Source: Chitinophaga costaii (GTDB lineage: Bacteria; Bacteroidota; Bacteroidia; Chitinophagales; Chitinophagaceae). Taken from it: a stretch of DNA of 64,000 bases. A program made the translations under genes and the position numbers. Positions within the stretch are counted from its first letter, which is position 1; each line of letters begins with the position of its first letter. Shown here piece after piece: positions 1 through 9,225 of this stretch. Under the pieces are notes generated by a model. The model was given only the letters and a program-made list of their open reading frames with translations. It was not told where the DNA came from and made no database searches. The stretch covers positions 124,001 to 188,000 of the forward strand of contig NZ_FMAR01000003.1 of NCBI RefSeq assembly GCF_900094705.1, in the 5' to 3' direction.

Positions 1-1
1 T

Positions 2-1633
2 GGAAACAAAACAACGCAACAGCAGTTTTACGGGAGCGCCGCGCAAAACGGCGTGGGTAAGTTCAATGATATTACTGACAAGGCACTGGACGGTATAAAG
101 CAACTGGGCGTATCGCATGTATGGTTTACCGGTGTGCTGGAACACGCCAGTATGGCCGATTATAGCAGTTACGGCATTCCACCAGACGATCCTGTGATTG
201 TAAAAGGCCGTGCAGGATCGCCCTATGCCGTACGTGATTATTACGATGTAGATCCCGATCTGGCCGTATCTGTACCCGACCGGATGGCAGAGTGGGAGGC
301 CCTGATAGCACGCACACATGCCCATGATTTAAAAGTGATCATGGATTTTGTTCCCAACCACGTGGCCCGCCATTATTACTCCGACGCCAAACCTGCCGGG
401 GTAAAGGATTTTGGCGAGATGGACAATAACAGTGTTATGTTTAGCCCTGGTAACGATTTTTATTATGTACCCGGACAGTCGCTCGTAGTACCCGGCATGC
501 TGAGCAACGAGATTGTAACGTTGTGTAATACCTTGCCTTTTAAACGCTATGTAGAAAATCCTGCAAAGGCCACTGGCAATAACATTTTTAGCGCCACGCC
601 TTCGGTGAATGATTGGTACGAGACCGTGAAACTGAATTACGGGATCAATTATCAAAACAACCAGCAGTATTTCGATCCCATTCCCCCGGTATGGGAAAAG
701 ATGCGCGACATCCTGTTATACTGGACTAACAAGCATGTAGACGCTTTCCGCTGCGACATGGCGGAGATGGTGCCGGTAGCTTTCTGGAGCTGGGTTATTC
801 CCCAGGTAAAAAAAGTAAATCCGGATATTAAATTTATAGCCGAAGCCTATAACCCTTCCGAATATACGAAATACCTGAACGACGCTCATTTTGATTATCT
901 CTACGATAAAGTAGGGTTGTACGATGCCCTGAAACGGCTGATCCGCGACGATAGTGGCGCTTCGGTGCAAGACATAGGCCATGTACTGCAAAGCCAGCAG
1001 GATATAGACGCCGCCCACCTGGTGCGCTTCCTGGAAAATCATGACGAAGAACGCGTGGCATCACCCGGGTTTGCAGGTAATGCCTGGCATGCCATACCCG
1101 CCATGGTGGCCTGCGCCACATTGGGTGGCGGCCCTGTGATGATATACTTTGGACAGGAGGAAGGCGAAAAAGGCGCGGGCATTGAAGGCTTTGGCGGGGA
1201 AGATGGACGTACCACGATCTTTGATTACTGGAATGTTCCCGCCCACCAGGCATGGATGAACAACGGTGCTTTCGATGGCGGGATGATGACAGCGGATGAG
1301 CGCAACCTGCGCAATTTCTACGCTACATTGCTCAACATTGCAGCGGGCAGCCCTGCCATCCGTGATGGGGCTTTCCAGGAACTTGCCGACCGTACCGGGT
1401 TTAATAACAAACAATGTGCTTATCTGCGCACCAGCAGCACGCAGGAACTGCTAGTGGTATTAAATTTTGATCATACGCAAACACTGGATACCCAGGTGGC
1501 ATGGCCCGCAGCAACCTCCGGCACAGCTGTCCGTGAATTATTGACTGGGCAATCCTTTTCTGCTTCCAATACCGGCCATATACCAGTGAAACTGGCACCT
1601 TACGGTGCCGCTATTTTTGAATTAAGCCATTAG
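2..1633 (+). CDS. GH13 alpha-amylase family glycoside hydrolase (5' end outside window)
   Basis: Alpha-glucan hydrolase or transferase of family GH13. The reading frame is open to the first base of the window, so the N-terminus is missing; a GTG at 53 is internal, because the codons before it fit the family. All four GH13 core motifs are visible: DFVPNH (region I), DAFRCDMAE with the nucleophile Asp (region II), FIAEAY with the acid/base Glu (region III) and FLENHDEER (region IV). A C-terminal beta-domain follows, from about base 1330 on. The next gene, 53 bases downstream on the same strand, is a sugar transporter of the SLC45 type, so the pair is probably the distal part of a maltodextrin or starch utilisation operon. 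Exact specificity (amylase, maltogenic, transglucosidase) cannot be read from this sequence. GH13 membership is secure. Confidence 0.93.
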   Translation, partial: GNKTTQQQFYGSAAQNGVGKFNDITDKALDGIKQLGVSHVWFTGVLEHASMADYSSYGIPPDDPVIVKGRAGSPYAVRDYYDVDPDLAVSVPDRMAEWEALIARTHAHDLKVIMDFVPNHVARHYYSDAKPAGVKDFGEMDNNSVMFSPGNDFYYVPGQSLVVPGMLSNEIVTLCNTLPFKRYVENPAKATGNNIFSATPSVNDWYETVKLNYGINYQNNQQYFDPIPPVWEKMRDILLYWTNKHVDAFRCDMAEMVPVAFWSWVIPQVKKVNPDIKFIAEAYNPSEYTKYLNDAHFDYLYDKVGLYDALKRLIRDDSGASVQDIGHVLQSQQDIDAAHLVRFLENHDEERVASPGFAGNAWHAIPAMVACATLGGGPVMIYFGQEEGEKGAGIEGFGGEDGRTTIFDYWNVPAHQAWMNNGAFDGGMMTADERNLRNFYATLLNIAAGSPAIRDGAFQELADRTGFNNKQCAYLRTSSTQELLVVLNFDHTQTLDTQVAWPAATSGTAVRELLTGQSFSASNTGHIPVKLAPYGAAIFELSH

Positions 1634-1686
1634 ACCATTCGCTGGTATGGCATTTTTATTTTCCACGAATAGTAGTCACCTCTTCA

Positions 1687-3042
1687 ATGCACGTAATGAA
1701 ACAGGATAAACCACGGCTTTCCAAGGCGGCCATCTGGAACATGAGTATGGGCTTTTTGGGCATTCAGTTTGGTTTTGCCTTACAGAACGGCAATGCCTCC
1801 CGCATCCTGCAAACCTTTGGAGCAGACGTGGAACACCTGTCTTTATTTTGGCTGGCGGCACCGCTTACCGGTATTATCGTGCAGCCCATAATCGGGTATT
1901 ACAGCGATCGTACGTGGAACCGGCTGGGCCGGCGCAAACCCTACTTCCTGGTGGGGGCTATCCTTACAGCCCTGGCTCTCGTGCTGCTGCCTAACGCGGG
2001 TGTGATGGCGGCTTTGCTACCACCAATTTTTATTGGCGCGGGCATGCTCATGATCCTGGATGCTTCTATTAATGTTGCCATGGAGCCTTTCCGTGCGCTG
2101 GTAGGAGACAATCTGCCGGATGCCCAGCGCAGCACCGGCTTTTCGGTACAAACCTTTCTCATTGGCCTGGGTGCCGTGATGGGTTCGGCTATGCCCTACC
2201 TGCTGAATCACTATTTTGGGGTGGCCAAAACGGACGATCCTGGTGTGGTTCCCAAGAACGTGATCTATTCGTTTTATGCCGGCGCATTGGTATTAACCGC
2301 CACCATTCTCTGGACCATTTTTACTACGAAAGAATATTCGCCGGAAGCCATGCGCCGCTTTTATCCGGAAGAGGAAAATAAGGGTTTTCAGCCCAAACGT
2401 GGACTGGGCGCCATCTTCAGCGACTTTGTCCACATGCCCACTGCCATGCGCCAATTGGGATTGGTGCAGTTTTTCTCCTGGTTTGCATTGTTTTCGATGT
2501 GGGTATTTACCAGTCCTGCTATTGCAGCATATGTGTACCATGTGCCGGCCGGCGATACCAGTTCTAACACCTATGCTGATGCCAGTAACTGGGTAGGTAC
2601 GATGTTCAGCGTGTACAATGGTGTAAGCGCCGTGTATGCGTTAGCGTTACCATGGCTGGTACGCCTTACGAACAGGAAGATCACGCATGCATTTTCCCTG
2701 ACAGCCGGCGGGCTTGGCCTGATCAGCATTTACTTTATCCAAAATCCCCACCTGCTCATACTGTCGATGATAGGCGTGGGCCTCGCCTGGGGCAGCATAC
2801 TGGCCATGCCATATGCCATACTTTCCAGCACGTTGCCACCCCGCAAAATGGGCGTGTATATGGGCATTTTTAATTTCTTTATCACTTTCCCCCAGATCGT
2901 GAATGGCATATTTGGTGGTTTGATCGTAAAACATTTATATAATGGGCATCCCATTTACGCGGTTATCATGGCCGGGGTATTTATGCTGCTGGCTGCCGTG
3001 TCGGTATTGTATGTGAAAGACAAGGAAGAAAAATTGGCGTAG
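1687..3042 (+). CDS. MFS sugar transporter, SLC45/maltose-type
   Basis: Inner-membrane sugar:proton symporter candidate of 451 residues with about 12 hydrophobic segments. The loop after helix 2 carries the MFS signature in the form DRTWNRLGRRKPYF, as in the SLC45/GPH-like transporters that take up maltose, maltodextrin or sucrose. The end of the preceding GH13 gene is 53 bases upstream, so co-transcription and uptake of the enzyme's products is the likely role (inference). A second ATG lies three codons into the frame (1696) and is an equally good start. The C-terminus is short and charged (KDKEEKLA), as usual for a cytoplasmic tail. Confidence 0.88.
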   Translation: MHVMKQDKPRLSKAAIWNMSMGFLGIQFGFALQNGNASRILQTFGADVEHLSLFWLAAPLTGIIVQPIIGYYSDRTWNRLGRRKPYFLVGAILTALALVLLPNAGVMAALLPPIFIGAGMLMILDASINVAMEPFRALVGDNLPDAQRSTGFSVQTFLIGLGAVMGSAMPYLLNHYFGVAKTDDPGVVPKNVIYSFYAGALVLTATILWTIFTTKEYSPEAMRRFYPEEENKGFQPKRGLGAIFSDFVHMPTAMRQLGLVQFFSWFALFSMWVFTSPAIAAYVYHVPAGDTSSNTYADASNWVGTMFSVYNGVSAVYALALPWLVRLTNRKITHAFSLTAGGLGLISIYFIQNPHLLILSMIGVGLAWGSILAMPYAILSSTLPPRKMGVYMGIFNFFITFPQIVNGIFGGLIVKHLYNGHPIYAVIMAGVFMLLAAVSVLYVKDKEEKLA

Positions 3043-3265
3043 GATCTTTTATACGGCCGGTAGGAGGGTAGGCCTCCAATGAAAAGCTGAAAACTTTTAC
3101 CTTCCCTTGCGTAGTCGCCAAGTGGCGGAAGCTTCAGCTTGACGGGCCGACTGCGGGCTGCAATTAGTTTTTTTTTCGCTATGACTGGCAGCAAATTAAC
3201 TTAGGTACAAAAAGAGCTACCATGTTTCTGCGTTTGTATGTAGTTTAACGAACAATGCAATTTGT

Positions 3266-4735
3266 ATGAAAAAATTACTGTGTTTTTATTTACTTTTTTG
3301 CGCAGCGTTGGTGCATGCGCAGGCGCCTGCACCTTACGGGCCGCTACCTTCCAAAGCCCAGCTCCAGTGGCACGAAACGGGCATGTACTGCATTGTACAT
3401 TATGGTCCCGATACTTATACTAACAAAGAATGGGGGTATGGCGATGAAGATCCCGCTATTGTAAACCCGGATGCTTTTGATGCTATGCAGGTGGTGGCCG
3501 CGGCCAAAGCTGGCGGTTTCAAAGGCATTGTGCTGGTGGCCAAACACCATGATGGATTTTGCCTCTGGCCTACCAGCACCACGGAACATAATATATCTAA
3601 AAGTCCCTGGAAGAACGGGAAAGGTGATATGGTCAGGGAATACGCCGAAGCTTGCAAAAAGTTGGGTATAAAAATGGGCATTTATTGCTCGCCTTGGGAT
3701 CGCAATAACGCGGACTATGGCACAACGGCCTACTTAAAAGTGTACCGCGGACAGATCAGAGAACTATATTCCCACTACGGTCCGCTTTTCATGAGCTGGC
3801 ACGATGGGGCCAATGGAGGGGAAGGTTATTATGGTGGCGCCCGCGAGCGGCGCAATATAGATCGCAGCACTTACTACGGATGGGATACTACCTGGGCGCT
3901 GGTGCGCCAGCTGCAACCCATGGCCGCCATTTATGGCGACGTGGGACCCGACGTGCGCTGGGTAGGCAATGAAAAAGGTGAGGCTGGCGAAACCTGTTGG
4001 AGTACTTACACCCCCCATGCACCGGAAGCGGGCAAAGCGCCGGCTAATGGGTTCACGCTAGACAAGGAAGGCACCCAGGGCCAGCGCGATGGCCAGTATT
4101 GGATGCCTGCTGAGTGCGATGTACCCCTGCGCCCGGGGTGGATGTACCACCCGGAAGAAGATAACCGGGTGAAAACGCCAGCCACCCTGCTGGATATTTA
4201 TTTTAAAAGTGTGGGCCGTGGTGCAGGCCTGGACCTGGGTCTTTCCCCCAATCGTCATGGACAGTTGCACCCGAACGATGTAGCGGCCCTGGCCGCCTTT
4301 GGCAAAATACTGCGCCAAACCTTTACCGTGAACCTGCTGAAAAACGCCACCATTCATGCTTCCAACATACGCCAGCACAATGCCTTATTTGGCACGGCCC
4401 GCCTTACCGATGCAGATCCTTATTCTTACTGGGCTACAGATGATAGTCTGCATACTGCCACACTGGAGGCAGATATGGGACAGCCGCAGATATTTGATGT
4501 GATCCGTTTAAAAGAAAATATTCAATTGGGTCAGCGGGTAGAAGCGTTCGCAGTAGACGCATGGGAAAACGGCCAGTGGCAGGAGATCGCAGCTGGCACT
4601 AGCATTGGCGCACAGCGCTTACTGCGTTTAAGCCATCCCGTAACTGCCGCCAAGGTACGCTTCCGCTTTACGAAAGCTCCGGTATGCCTGGCTATCAGCG
4701 ATGCGGGGCTGTTTAAGATCCCGGATGTAAGGTAG
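3266..4735 (+). CDS. Secreted alpha-L-fucosidase, GH29, with C-terminal F5/8-type-C-like domain
   Basis: Exo-hydrolase that removes alpha-L-fucose from glycans. Residues 1-18 form a signal peptide ending in VHAQ, so it is exported to the periplasm or outer membrane. The GH29 catalytic domain spans about 28-345, with VAKHHDGFCLW at about 92-102 and the probable nucleophile Asp180 in MSWHDGANGG. Residues 355-489 form a beta-rich domain like the F5/8 type C (CBM32-like) fold seen behind GH29-B enzymes. It is preceded by a 223-base gap, and no transporter or regulator follows, so it is probably a single-gene unit. Nothing appears truncated. GH29 is certain; fucosylated substrate and linkage are not. 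Confidence 0.92.
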   Translation: MKKLLCFYLLFCAALVHAQAPAPYGPLPSKAQLQWHETGMYCIVHYGPDTYTNKEWGYGDEDPAIVNPDAFDAMQVVAAAKAGGFKGIVLVAKHHDGFCLWPTSTTEHNISKSPWKNGKGDMVREYAEACKKLGIKMGIYCSPWDRNNADYGTTAYLKVYRGQIRELYSHYGPLFMSWHDGANGGEGYYGGARERRNIDRSTYYGWDTTWALVRQLQPMAAIYGDVGPDVRWVGNEKGEAGETCWSTYTPHAPEAGKAPANGFTLDKEGTQGQRDGQYWMPAECDVPLRPGWMYHPEEDNRVKTPATLLDIYFKSVGRGAGLDLGLSPNRHGQLHPNDVAALAAFGKILRQTFTVNLLKNATIHASNIRQHNALFGTARLTDADPYSYWATDDSLHTATLEADMGQPQIFDVIRLKENIQLGQRVEAFAVDAWENGQWQEIAAGTSIGAQRLLRLSHPVTAAKVRFRFTKAPVCLAISDAGLFKIPDVR

Positions 4736-4895
4736 GATGATGATAAATATCCCCAGTTTTTGCAGCGGTTGATGTGCTTGTAATTTTAATTATTGTGTTC
4801 ACCCTTAACAGGTTATCTAGTCTTTAGGTGATGGTGTCTTTGCTGGAATGCTTTTTGAAATTCCGCAGGGTACATACACACATAAAGAATAGGAT

Positions 4896-5258
4896 ATGGA
4901 GCAATTATTAGTCATCCGGGATAGTATGCAACGCCTGGAATTTGAAGAAGACAATAGTGTAATGGAACTTAGGTTGTTGGTACTTTCGGCCATGAGTTAT
5001 ATTATACGTAAGCACCTGGTATCTGAGGAAGCTTCGCTGCGTACTATCTACAAAGATGCTTTCCGGATCATGAAATACAATTACGGTATTGTTGAAGCCG
5101 CACAAGGTGGCGATGCCGCCTTGTTCAGCAAGTGCCAGACGAAAGCTATAAACGCCATGGATGGATTGATGATTCACCTTTGCGTACTGGATGCTAGGGG
5201 TGGTAATCCTGTAGTGATGAATGATCATAGCAATGAATGGCAATTGCGTATTGCTTAA
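4896..5258 (+). CDS. Hypothetical protein, 120 residues
   Basis: I do not recognise this protein. It starts MEQLLVIRDS, is predicted mostly helical in the first 95 residues, and has no signal peptide or membrane segment, so it should be cytoplasmic. It stands alone: 160 bases separate it from the fucosidase gene, and a strong intrinsic terminator follows its stop codon by 17 bases. The defined terminator and the sensible composition support a real gene. Confidence 0.6.
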   Translation: MEQLLVIRDSMQRLEFEEDNSVMELRLLVLSAMSYIIRKHLVSEEASLRTIYKDAFRIMKYNYGIVEAAQGGDAALFSKCQTKAINAMDGLMIHLCVLDARGGNPVVMNDHSNEWQLRIA

Positions 5259-5274
5259 TGCAGTTAAAATAATA

Positions 5275-5310
5275 GGGCCGGTCTGCAAAAAATGCAGGCC
5301 GGCCTTTTTT
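5275..5310 (+). terminator. Intrinsic terminator after the 120-residue hypothetical gene
   Basis: A 12-bp stem of the form GGCCGGTCTGCA / TGCAGGCCGGCC with one wobble pair and an A-rich loop, followed by six T. It lies 17 bases after the stop codon of the upstream gene. Confidence 0.85.
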
Positions 5311-5543
5311 ATGTGCAAACGGGAACATAGTAGGTAAATTCAATCATGACGGGGTATAGATCATGGTATGTGCTGCAAAGGCCCGTCAGTAGTCTAAAAA
5401 CCATTGGGCTTATTTCTAAGGCCGCCCACATTCGGCCTTGTAGTCAGATTATTTTTCCCTACACCCTCGAAAAAGTTTGCTCCGCTTTCCAATTTTTGGT
5501 TGCTTTGTGAAATTTTTTACCGGGTACCTTTTTATTCACAGGC

Positions 5544-5551
5544 TATTTTTG
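5544..5551 (+). promoter_or_regulatory. Candidate -7 element upstream of mgtE
   Basis: TATTTTTG matches the Bacteroidota -7 consensus TAnnTTTG and lies 45 bases before the mgtE start. No convincing -33 TTG is seen at 19-20 bases, so this rests on the -7 box alone. Confidence 0.3.
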
Positions 5552-5596
5552 CCGGGCGTTAACTGCACCGGCATCCGGCTGTAAATCGCTGGCAGT

Positions 5597-7000
5597 ATGG
5601 AATTCGAATTGAAACGGCTGCGAGATGCCCTGAAACAAACCCTGAACTCGGGAGATGAAGCGGCCTTACAGGCACTGCTCAATAGCCAGAATATCAGCGA
5701 CATTGCCGCACTGATAGATGAATGGCCGGAGTATACGGCCCAGATTATGACTACCCTGGCCGTACACCGCGCCGCCAGTGTGTTTAAAATACTTGACATA
5801 TCAACGCAGAAAAGTATTGTACGAGAGCTGCACTCTTCCCGCACGGCCGCCCTGCTCAATGAACTGCCTGCGGACGACCGTACCGACTTCCTGGAAGAGC
5901 TGCCCAAAAAGGTGATACGCGATCTCATTAAACTGCTGGATCCCGACGAAAGAAAGATCACCCTGTCGCTGCTGGGTTATCCGGAAGATAGTGTAGGCCG
6001 CCTCATGACGCCGGAATACGTATACCTCTCTGTTCAAAACACCGTGTCCGAAGCCTTCGATATTATCCGCAAAGTAGGCGCCCACATGGAAACCATAGAT
6101 GTGGTGTATGTGGTGAATGAACATGGGGAGCTGGTAGACGATATCCGTATTAAAGACCTTATCCTGGCCACGCCCCACACCCGCATGGATCAGATCACCG
6201 ACGACCGCGTTATAGCGCTGAATGTAAATGACGACCAGGAGCATGCCAGCCAGGTTTTTAAAATGAATAACCGGGTGGCACTACCCGTAACAGATGATTA
6301 CAACATTCTGCTGGGCATCGTTACCATTGATGACATCCTGTGGGTAACCGATGAAGAGTACAGTGAGGATATGCAGAAAATAGGGGGTACCGAAGCGCTG
6401 AACGAACCCTACCTGAACATTTCCTTTTTCAAGCTCATACAGAAACGCGTAGGCTGGCTAGTGATCCTGTTTTTTAGTGAAATGCTAACCTCGTCGGCCA
6501 TGCAGTATTTTGCCAAAGAGCTGGAAGCCGCTATCATGTTATCCTTTTTTGTGCCGCTGATCATGTCCAGTGGGGGCAACAGCGGTTCCCAGGCCAGCAC
6601 CCTCATCATACAGGCCATGACAGTAGGCGAGGTGCGCCTCTCCGACTGGTGGCGGGTCATGCGGCGGGAAATCATGAGTGGCCTTACCCTGGGTTCCATC
6701 CTGGGCGTCATTGGTTTTTTTCGCATCGCATTCTGGCACTACCTGATGTTGCATGGCGTAATGCAGGACGTGTACGGCACCCATTGGGTAGAGCTGGGAC
6801 TGGCCGTAGGCTTCACCCTCCTGGGCGTGGTGGTATGGGGTACGTTTTCCGGTTCCATGTTGCCCATGTTGCTTAAAAAACTAGGGGCCGACCCGGCAGT
6901 GTCTTCGGCCCCCTTTGTGTCTACCCTGGTAGACGTTACAGGGCTGATCATTTATTTCAGCGTGGCATATATTTTCCTGCACGAATTATTCATAGCCTAA
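5597..7000 (+). CDS. mgtE: Magnesium transporter MgtE
   Basis: Inner-membrane Mg2+ channel/transporter, 467 residues, the usual length. Residues 1-130 form the helical MgtE N domain, 135-255 a pair of CBS domains (VGRLMTPEYV opens the first), and about 285-467 the five-helix pore region, including the conserved SSGGNSGSQAS loop. In known MgtE proteins the N and CBS domains bind Mg2+ on the cytoplasmic side and close the pore when Mg2+ is plentiful. Single-gene unit: a 285-base leader lies upstream and an intrinsic terminator five bases after the stop. I saw no M-box riboswitch in the leader. Confidence 0.95.
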   Translation: MEFELKRLRDALKQTLNSGDEAALQALLNSQNISDIAALIDEWPEYTAQIMTTLAVHRAASVFKILDISTQKSIVRELHSSRTAALLNELPADDRTDFLEELPKKVIRDLIKLLDPDERKITLSLLGYPEDSVGRLMTPEYVYLSVQNTVSEAFDIIRKVGAHMETIDVVYVVNEHGELVDDIRIKDLILATPHTRMDQITDDRVIALNVNDDQEHASQVFKMNNRVALPVTDDYNILLGIVTIDDILWVTDEEYSEDMQKIGGTEALNEPYLNISFFKLIQKRVGWLVILFFSEMLTSSAMQYFAKELEAAIMLSFFVPLIMSSGGNSGSQASTLIIQAMTVGEVRLSDWWRVMRREIMSGLTLGSILGVIGFFRIAFWHYLMLHGVMQDVYGTHWVELGLAVGFTLLGVVVWGTFSGSMLPMLLKKLGADPAVSSAPFVSTLVDVTGLIIYFSVAYIFLHELFIA

Positions 7001-7004
7001 ATAA

Positions 7005-7037
7005 ATAAAGGGGATGCCACCAGTCATCCCCTTTATT
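7005..7037 (+). terminator. Intrinsic terminator of mgtE
   Basis: AAAGGGGATG and CATCCCCTTT form a 10-bp stem with an 8-base loop, followed by TATTTAAATTTT. It lies immediately after the mgtE stop codon. Confidence 0.85.
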
Positions 7038-7048
7038 TAAATTTTAAA

Positions 7049-7066
7049 ACTTACTAATTAGTAAGT
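7049..7066. promoter_or_regulatory. 18-bp perfect palindrome, candidate TetR operator
   Basis: ACTTACTAATTAGTAAGT is its own reverse complement over 18 bases. It ends 11 bases before the GTG of the adjacent TetR-family gene and fills the spacer just before a consensus -7 box. Operators at this place block RNA polymerase, so autorepression is the simple reading. Size and symmetry fit a TetR-family dimer site. Confidence 0.7.
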
Positions 7067-7073
7067 AAATTTG
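7066..7073 (+). promoter_or_regulatory. -7 promoter element of the tetR-fabF region
   Basis: TAAATTTG is a perfect match to TAnnTTTG. The first T is shared with the palindromic operator. A T-run at 7042-7046 sits where a -33 element would be. The predicted start of transcription falls within a few bases of the GTG at 7078, which would make the mRNA leaderless or nearly so. Confidence 0.5.
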
Positions 7074-7077
7074 CGCC

Positions 7078-7632
7078 GTGAAAAGTACTAAACAGAAAAT
7101 CATTGACCTAGCGGACGAACTTATTCGGACGCGTGGCTACAATGCGTTTAGCTACGCAGATATAGCGGCACAACTGCACATAAAAAACGCGGCCATCCAT
7201 TATCATTTTCCCATTAAGGCAGATTTGGGCATTAGCGTGCTGGAACACGAGATGGCGGCCATGCGTGCAGCCTGGCAGCAGTGGGCAGCGCTGCCGGAAG
7301 ACGAGCAGTTGCAAAAATTCATGCACACGTTTGGCATTAAAAGTAAGGAAGCAAAAATTTGTTTAATGGGTTCTTTAACGCCTGACTATATTACCTTTAC
7401 CGCCGCTATGCAGGAAAAGGTGGAGCAAATGTGCGCGGAAATTATTCAATGGCTTACGCAGGTGCTGCAAAGGGGGCGGGAGAAAAAGCGAGTGATGTAC
7501 GAAGGCCGGCCCTACGACCGTGCCTTATTGGTAATTGCCAGTTTGCAATCGTCTTTGCTGCTTTCCCGTGTGATGGGGGCCCAGGCGTTTGGGCAGATCA
7601 GCCAGCAGCTACTGCAAGACCTGCGTCCGTAA
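7078..7632 (+). CDS. TetR/AcrR-family transcriptional regulator
   Basis: 184-residue one-component repressor. Residues 5-52 are the TetR helix-turn-helix domain (IIDLADELIRTRGYNAFSYA, recognition helix around NAAIHYHFPIKADL). The rest is the helical ligand-binding/dimer domain. The start is GTG at 7078; a later start would cut into the first DNA-binding helix. An 18-bp palindrome sits 11 bases upstream inside the promoter, so self-repression is likely. The next gene, fabF, begins 60 bases downstream on the same strand and may be co-regulated. The inducer is unknown; with fabF adjacent, an acyl-CoA or fatty acid is a guess only. Confidence 0.88.
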   Translation: MKSTKQKIIDLADELIRTRGYNAFSYADIAAQLHIKNAAIHYHFPIKADLGISVLEHEMAAMRAAWQQWAALPEDEQLQKFMHTFGIKSKEAKICLMGSLTPDYITFTAAMQEKVEQMCAEIIQWLTQVLQRGREKKRVMYEGRPYDRALLVIASLQSSLLLSRVMGAQAFGQISQQLLQDLRP

Positions 7633-7692
7633 TGAAGCAACTACAAGGGAACTTATAATGCCCGATTAATTTTAAACATACTTTTAAAACAT

Positions 7693-8934
7693 ATGAAAAG
7701 AGTAGTTGTAACAGGTTTAGGCGCCCTTACGCCCATCGGTAACGATGTGGCCACCTTCTGGCGGTCTTTGTTAAATGGGACCAGTGGCGCTGCCCCCATC
7801 ACGTATTTCGATGCTGGGCCGTTCCGTACCCACTTTGCCTGTGAGCTAAAAGAATTCAACGGTAGTACACTTTTAGATAAAGCAGAGATAAGAAGGCTAG
7901 ACCCCTTCTCCCAATACGCACTTATCTCCACAGGTGAGGCGATAAAAGACGCTGGCCTGGATTTCTCCAAGATGGACCCTTTTGACACGGGAGTGATCTG
8001 GGGTACCGGCGAGGGTGGTCTTGCCACCTTTGAAGATCAGTTGCTGGAGTATGCGCAAAACCCTGCTACACCGCGGTTTAGCCCCTATTTTGTACCCAAG
8101 CTCATTGCTAATATGGCTTCCGGTATCATCTCTATCAAATATGGTCTTATGGGCATTAATTATACCACCGTTTCTGCCTGCGCTACTTCCAATACAGCCA
8201 TCATGGACGCCCTGAACTACATCCGCTGGGGCAAGGCTAAGGTGATCATCACCGGTGGTTCTGAATCGCCCATTACCCGGGCTTCCATTGGTGGCTTCAG
8301 CGCCATGAAGGCCATGAGTTCCCGCAACGATGATCCTGCACATGCTTCCCGCCCGTTTGACGTGGACCGCGACGGCTTTGTAATGGGAGAAGGCGCTGCC
8401 ACGCTCGTGCTGGAAGAATATGAACATGCCAAAGCACGAGGTGCAAAGATCTATGCCGAAGTGGCCGGTGCCGCCATGACGGCCGATGCTTACCACATGA
8501 CGACCACCCATCCCGAAGGCCTGGGCGCTTTACAGGCCATGCGCTTCGCGCTGAAAGACGGGGAACTGAACGCTAGTCAGGTGGACTATGTGAATGCGCA
8601 CGCCACCTCCACACCGGTGGGCGACCTCAGTGAAACTGCCGCCATTGAAAAGCTCTTTGGCCAGGATGCATCCCACCTGCACATAAGCGCCACCAAGTCT
8701 ATGACAGGGCATTTGCTGGGTGCTGCCGGCGCGGTGGAAGCCATTGCCAGTATTATGAGTATTGTAGACGGGGTAATACCGCCTACTATCAATACGGAAC
8801 ATATAGACCCGGCCATTCCGCAGCATTTGCAGATTGTGCTGAAAGAAGCCTTACCCAAAAAAGTGAAAGTAGCCATGAGTAATACATTTGGTTTTGGCGG
8901 TCACAATGGTATCGTAATATTCAAGGCAATCTAA
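7693..8934 (+). CDS. fabF: Beta-ketoacyl-ACP synthase II (FabF-type)
   Basis: Condensing enzyme of fatty-acid elongation: it joins malonyl-ACP to acyl-ACP. The 413 residues and the active-site positions match E. coli FabF exactly: Cys163 in VSACATSN, His303 in VNAHATSTPVGD and His340 in SMTGHLLGAAG. It has no acpP or other fab gene beside it, unlike the usual acpP-fabF pair, and instead follows a TetR regulator by 60 bases. It could therefore be an accessory, regulated copy rather than the housekeeping enzyme. A terminator lies 70 bases after its stop. Confidence 0.92.
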   Translation: MKRVVVTGLGALTPIGNDVATFWRSLLNGTSGAAPITYFDAGPFRTHFACELKEFNGSTLLDKAEIRRLDPFSQYALISTGEAIKDAGLDFSKMDPFDTGVIWGTGEGGLATFEDQLLEYAQNPATPRFSPYFVPKLIANMASGIISIKYGLMGINYTTVSACATSNTAIMDALNYIRWGKAKVIITGGSESPITRASIGGFSAMKAMSSRNDDPAHASRPFDVDRDGFVMGEGAATLVLEEYEHAKARGAKIYAEVAGAAMTADAYHMTTTHPEGLGALQAMRFALKDGELNASQVDYVNAHATSTPVGDLSETAAIEKLFGQDASHLHISATKSMTGHLLGAAGAVEAIASIMSIVDGVIPPTINTEHIDPAIPQHLQIVLKEALPKKVKVAMSNTFGFGGHNGIVIFKAI

Positions 8935-9006
8935 CACGCTGCCTTTCTTTTCCAAATGGAAGGCTGTTATATTTACGTGTATTCCTAACCGTTATAATTT
9001 TTTTGG

Positions 9007-9041
9007 AACCGCTGGCATCACTGCCGGCGGTTTTTATTTTT
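9007..9041 (+). terminator. Intrinsic terminator after fabF
   Basis: AACCGCTGGCA and TGCCGGCGGTT pair over 11 bp with one wobble and a short loop, followed by a T-rich run to 9041. Confidence 0.75.
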
Positions 9042-9225
9042 CAGGAGCGGGTATTTGCGGATAAGGCTAATGCCTGCAAGAAAAACAGGCAGCCTGGCAC
9101 ACTGAAAATAACGATGGCTTTCACCGTGTGGGAAGTGCTGCTGCCATTCCTAAAATTAAACGCTGCGATGATGAGGCCTGCAATGCCTAGTAGGGTGAGT
9201 AAATACCCAGCACACGTTTTTCCAT
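9041..9225 (-). pseudogene. Small two-helix membrane protein, apparently frameshifted near its start
   Basis: Reading from an ATG at 9225 gives MEKRVLG and then runs into a stop after five more codons. Reading the neighbouring frame continues as YLLTLLGIAGLIIAAFNF followed by a second hydrophobic stretch and ends NTRS* at 9041. Joined, the two frames make a convincing 60-residue protein with two membrane helices, so one base seems to be missing near 9203-9206. A-rich sequence precedes the ATG, as in many Bacteroidota genes. Without the shift, the second frame could only start at a TTG at 9250. Real decay and a sequencing error cannot be told apart here. I do not recognise the family. Confidence 0.45.

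Noticed and set aside
5311..5596. Possible Mg2+ riboswitch (M-box) in the mgtE leader
   Set aside because: The leader is long enough, but I could not find the conserved M-box helices or a terminator stem before the start codon.
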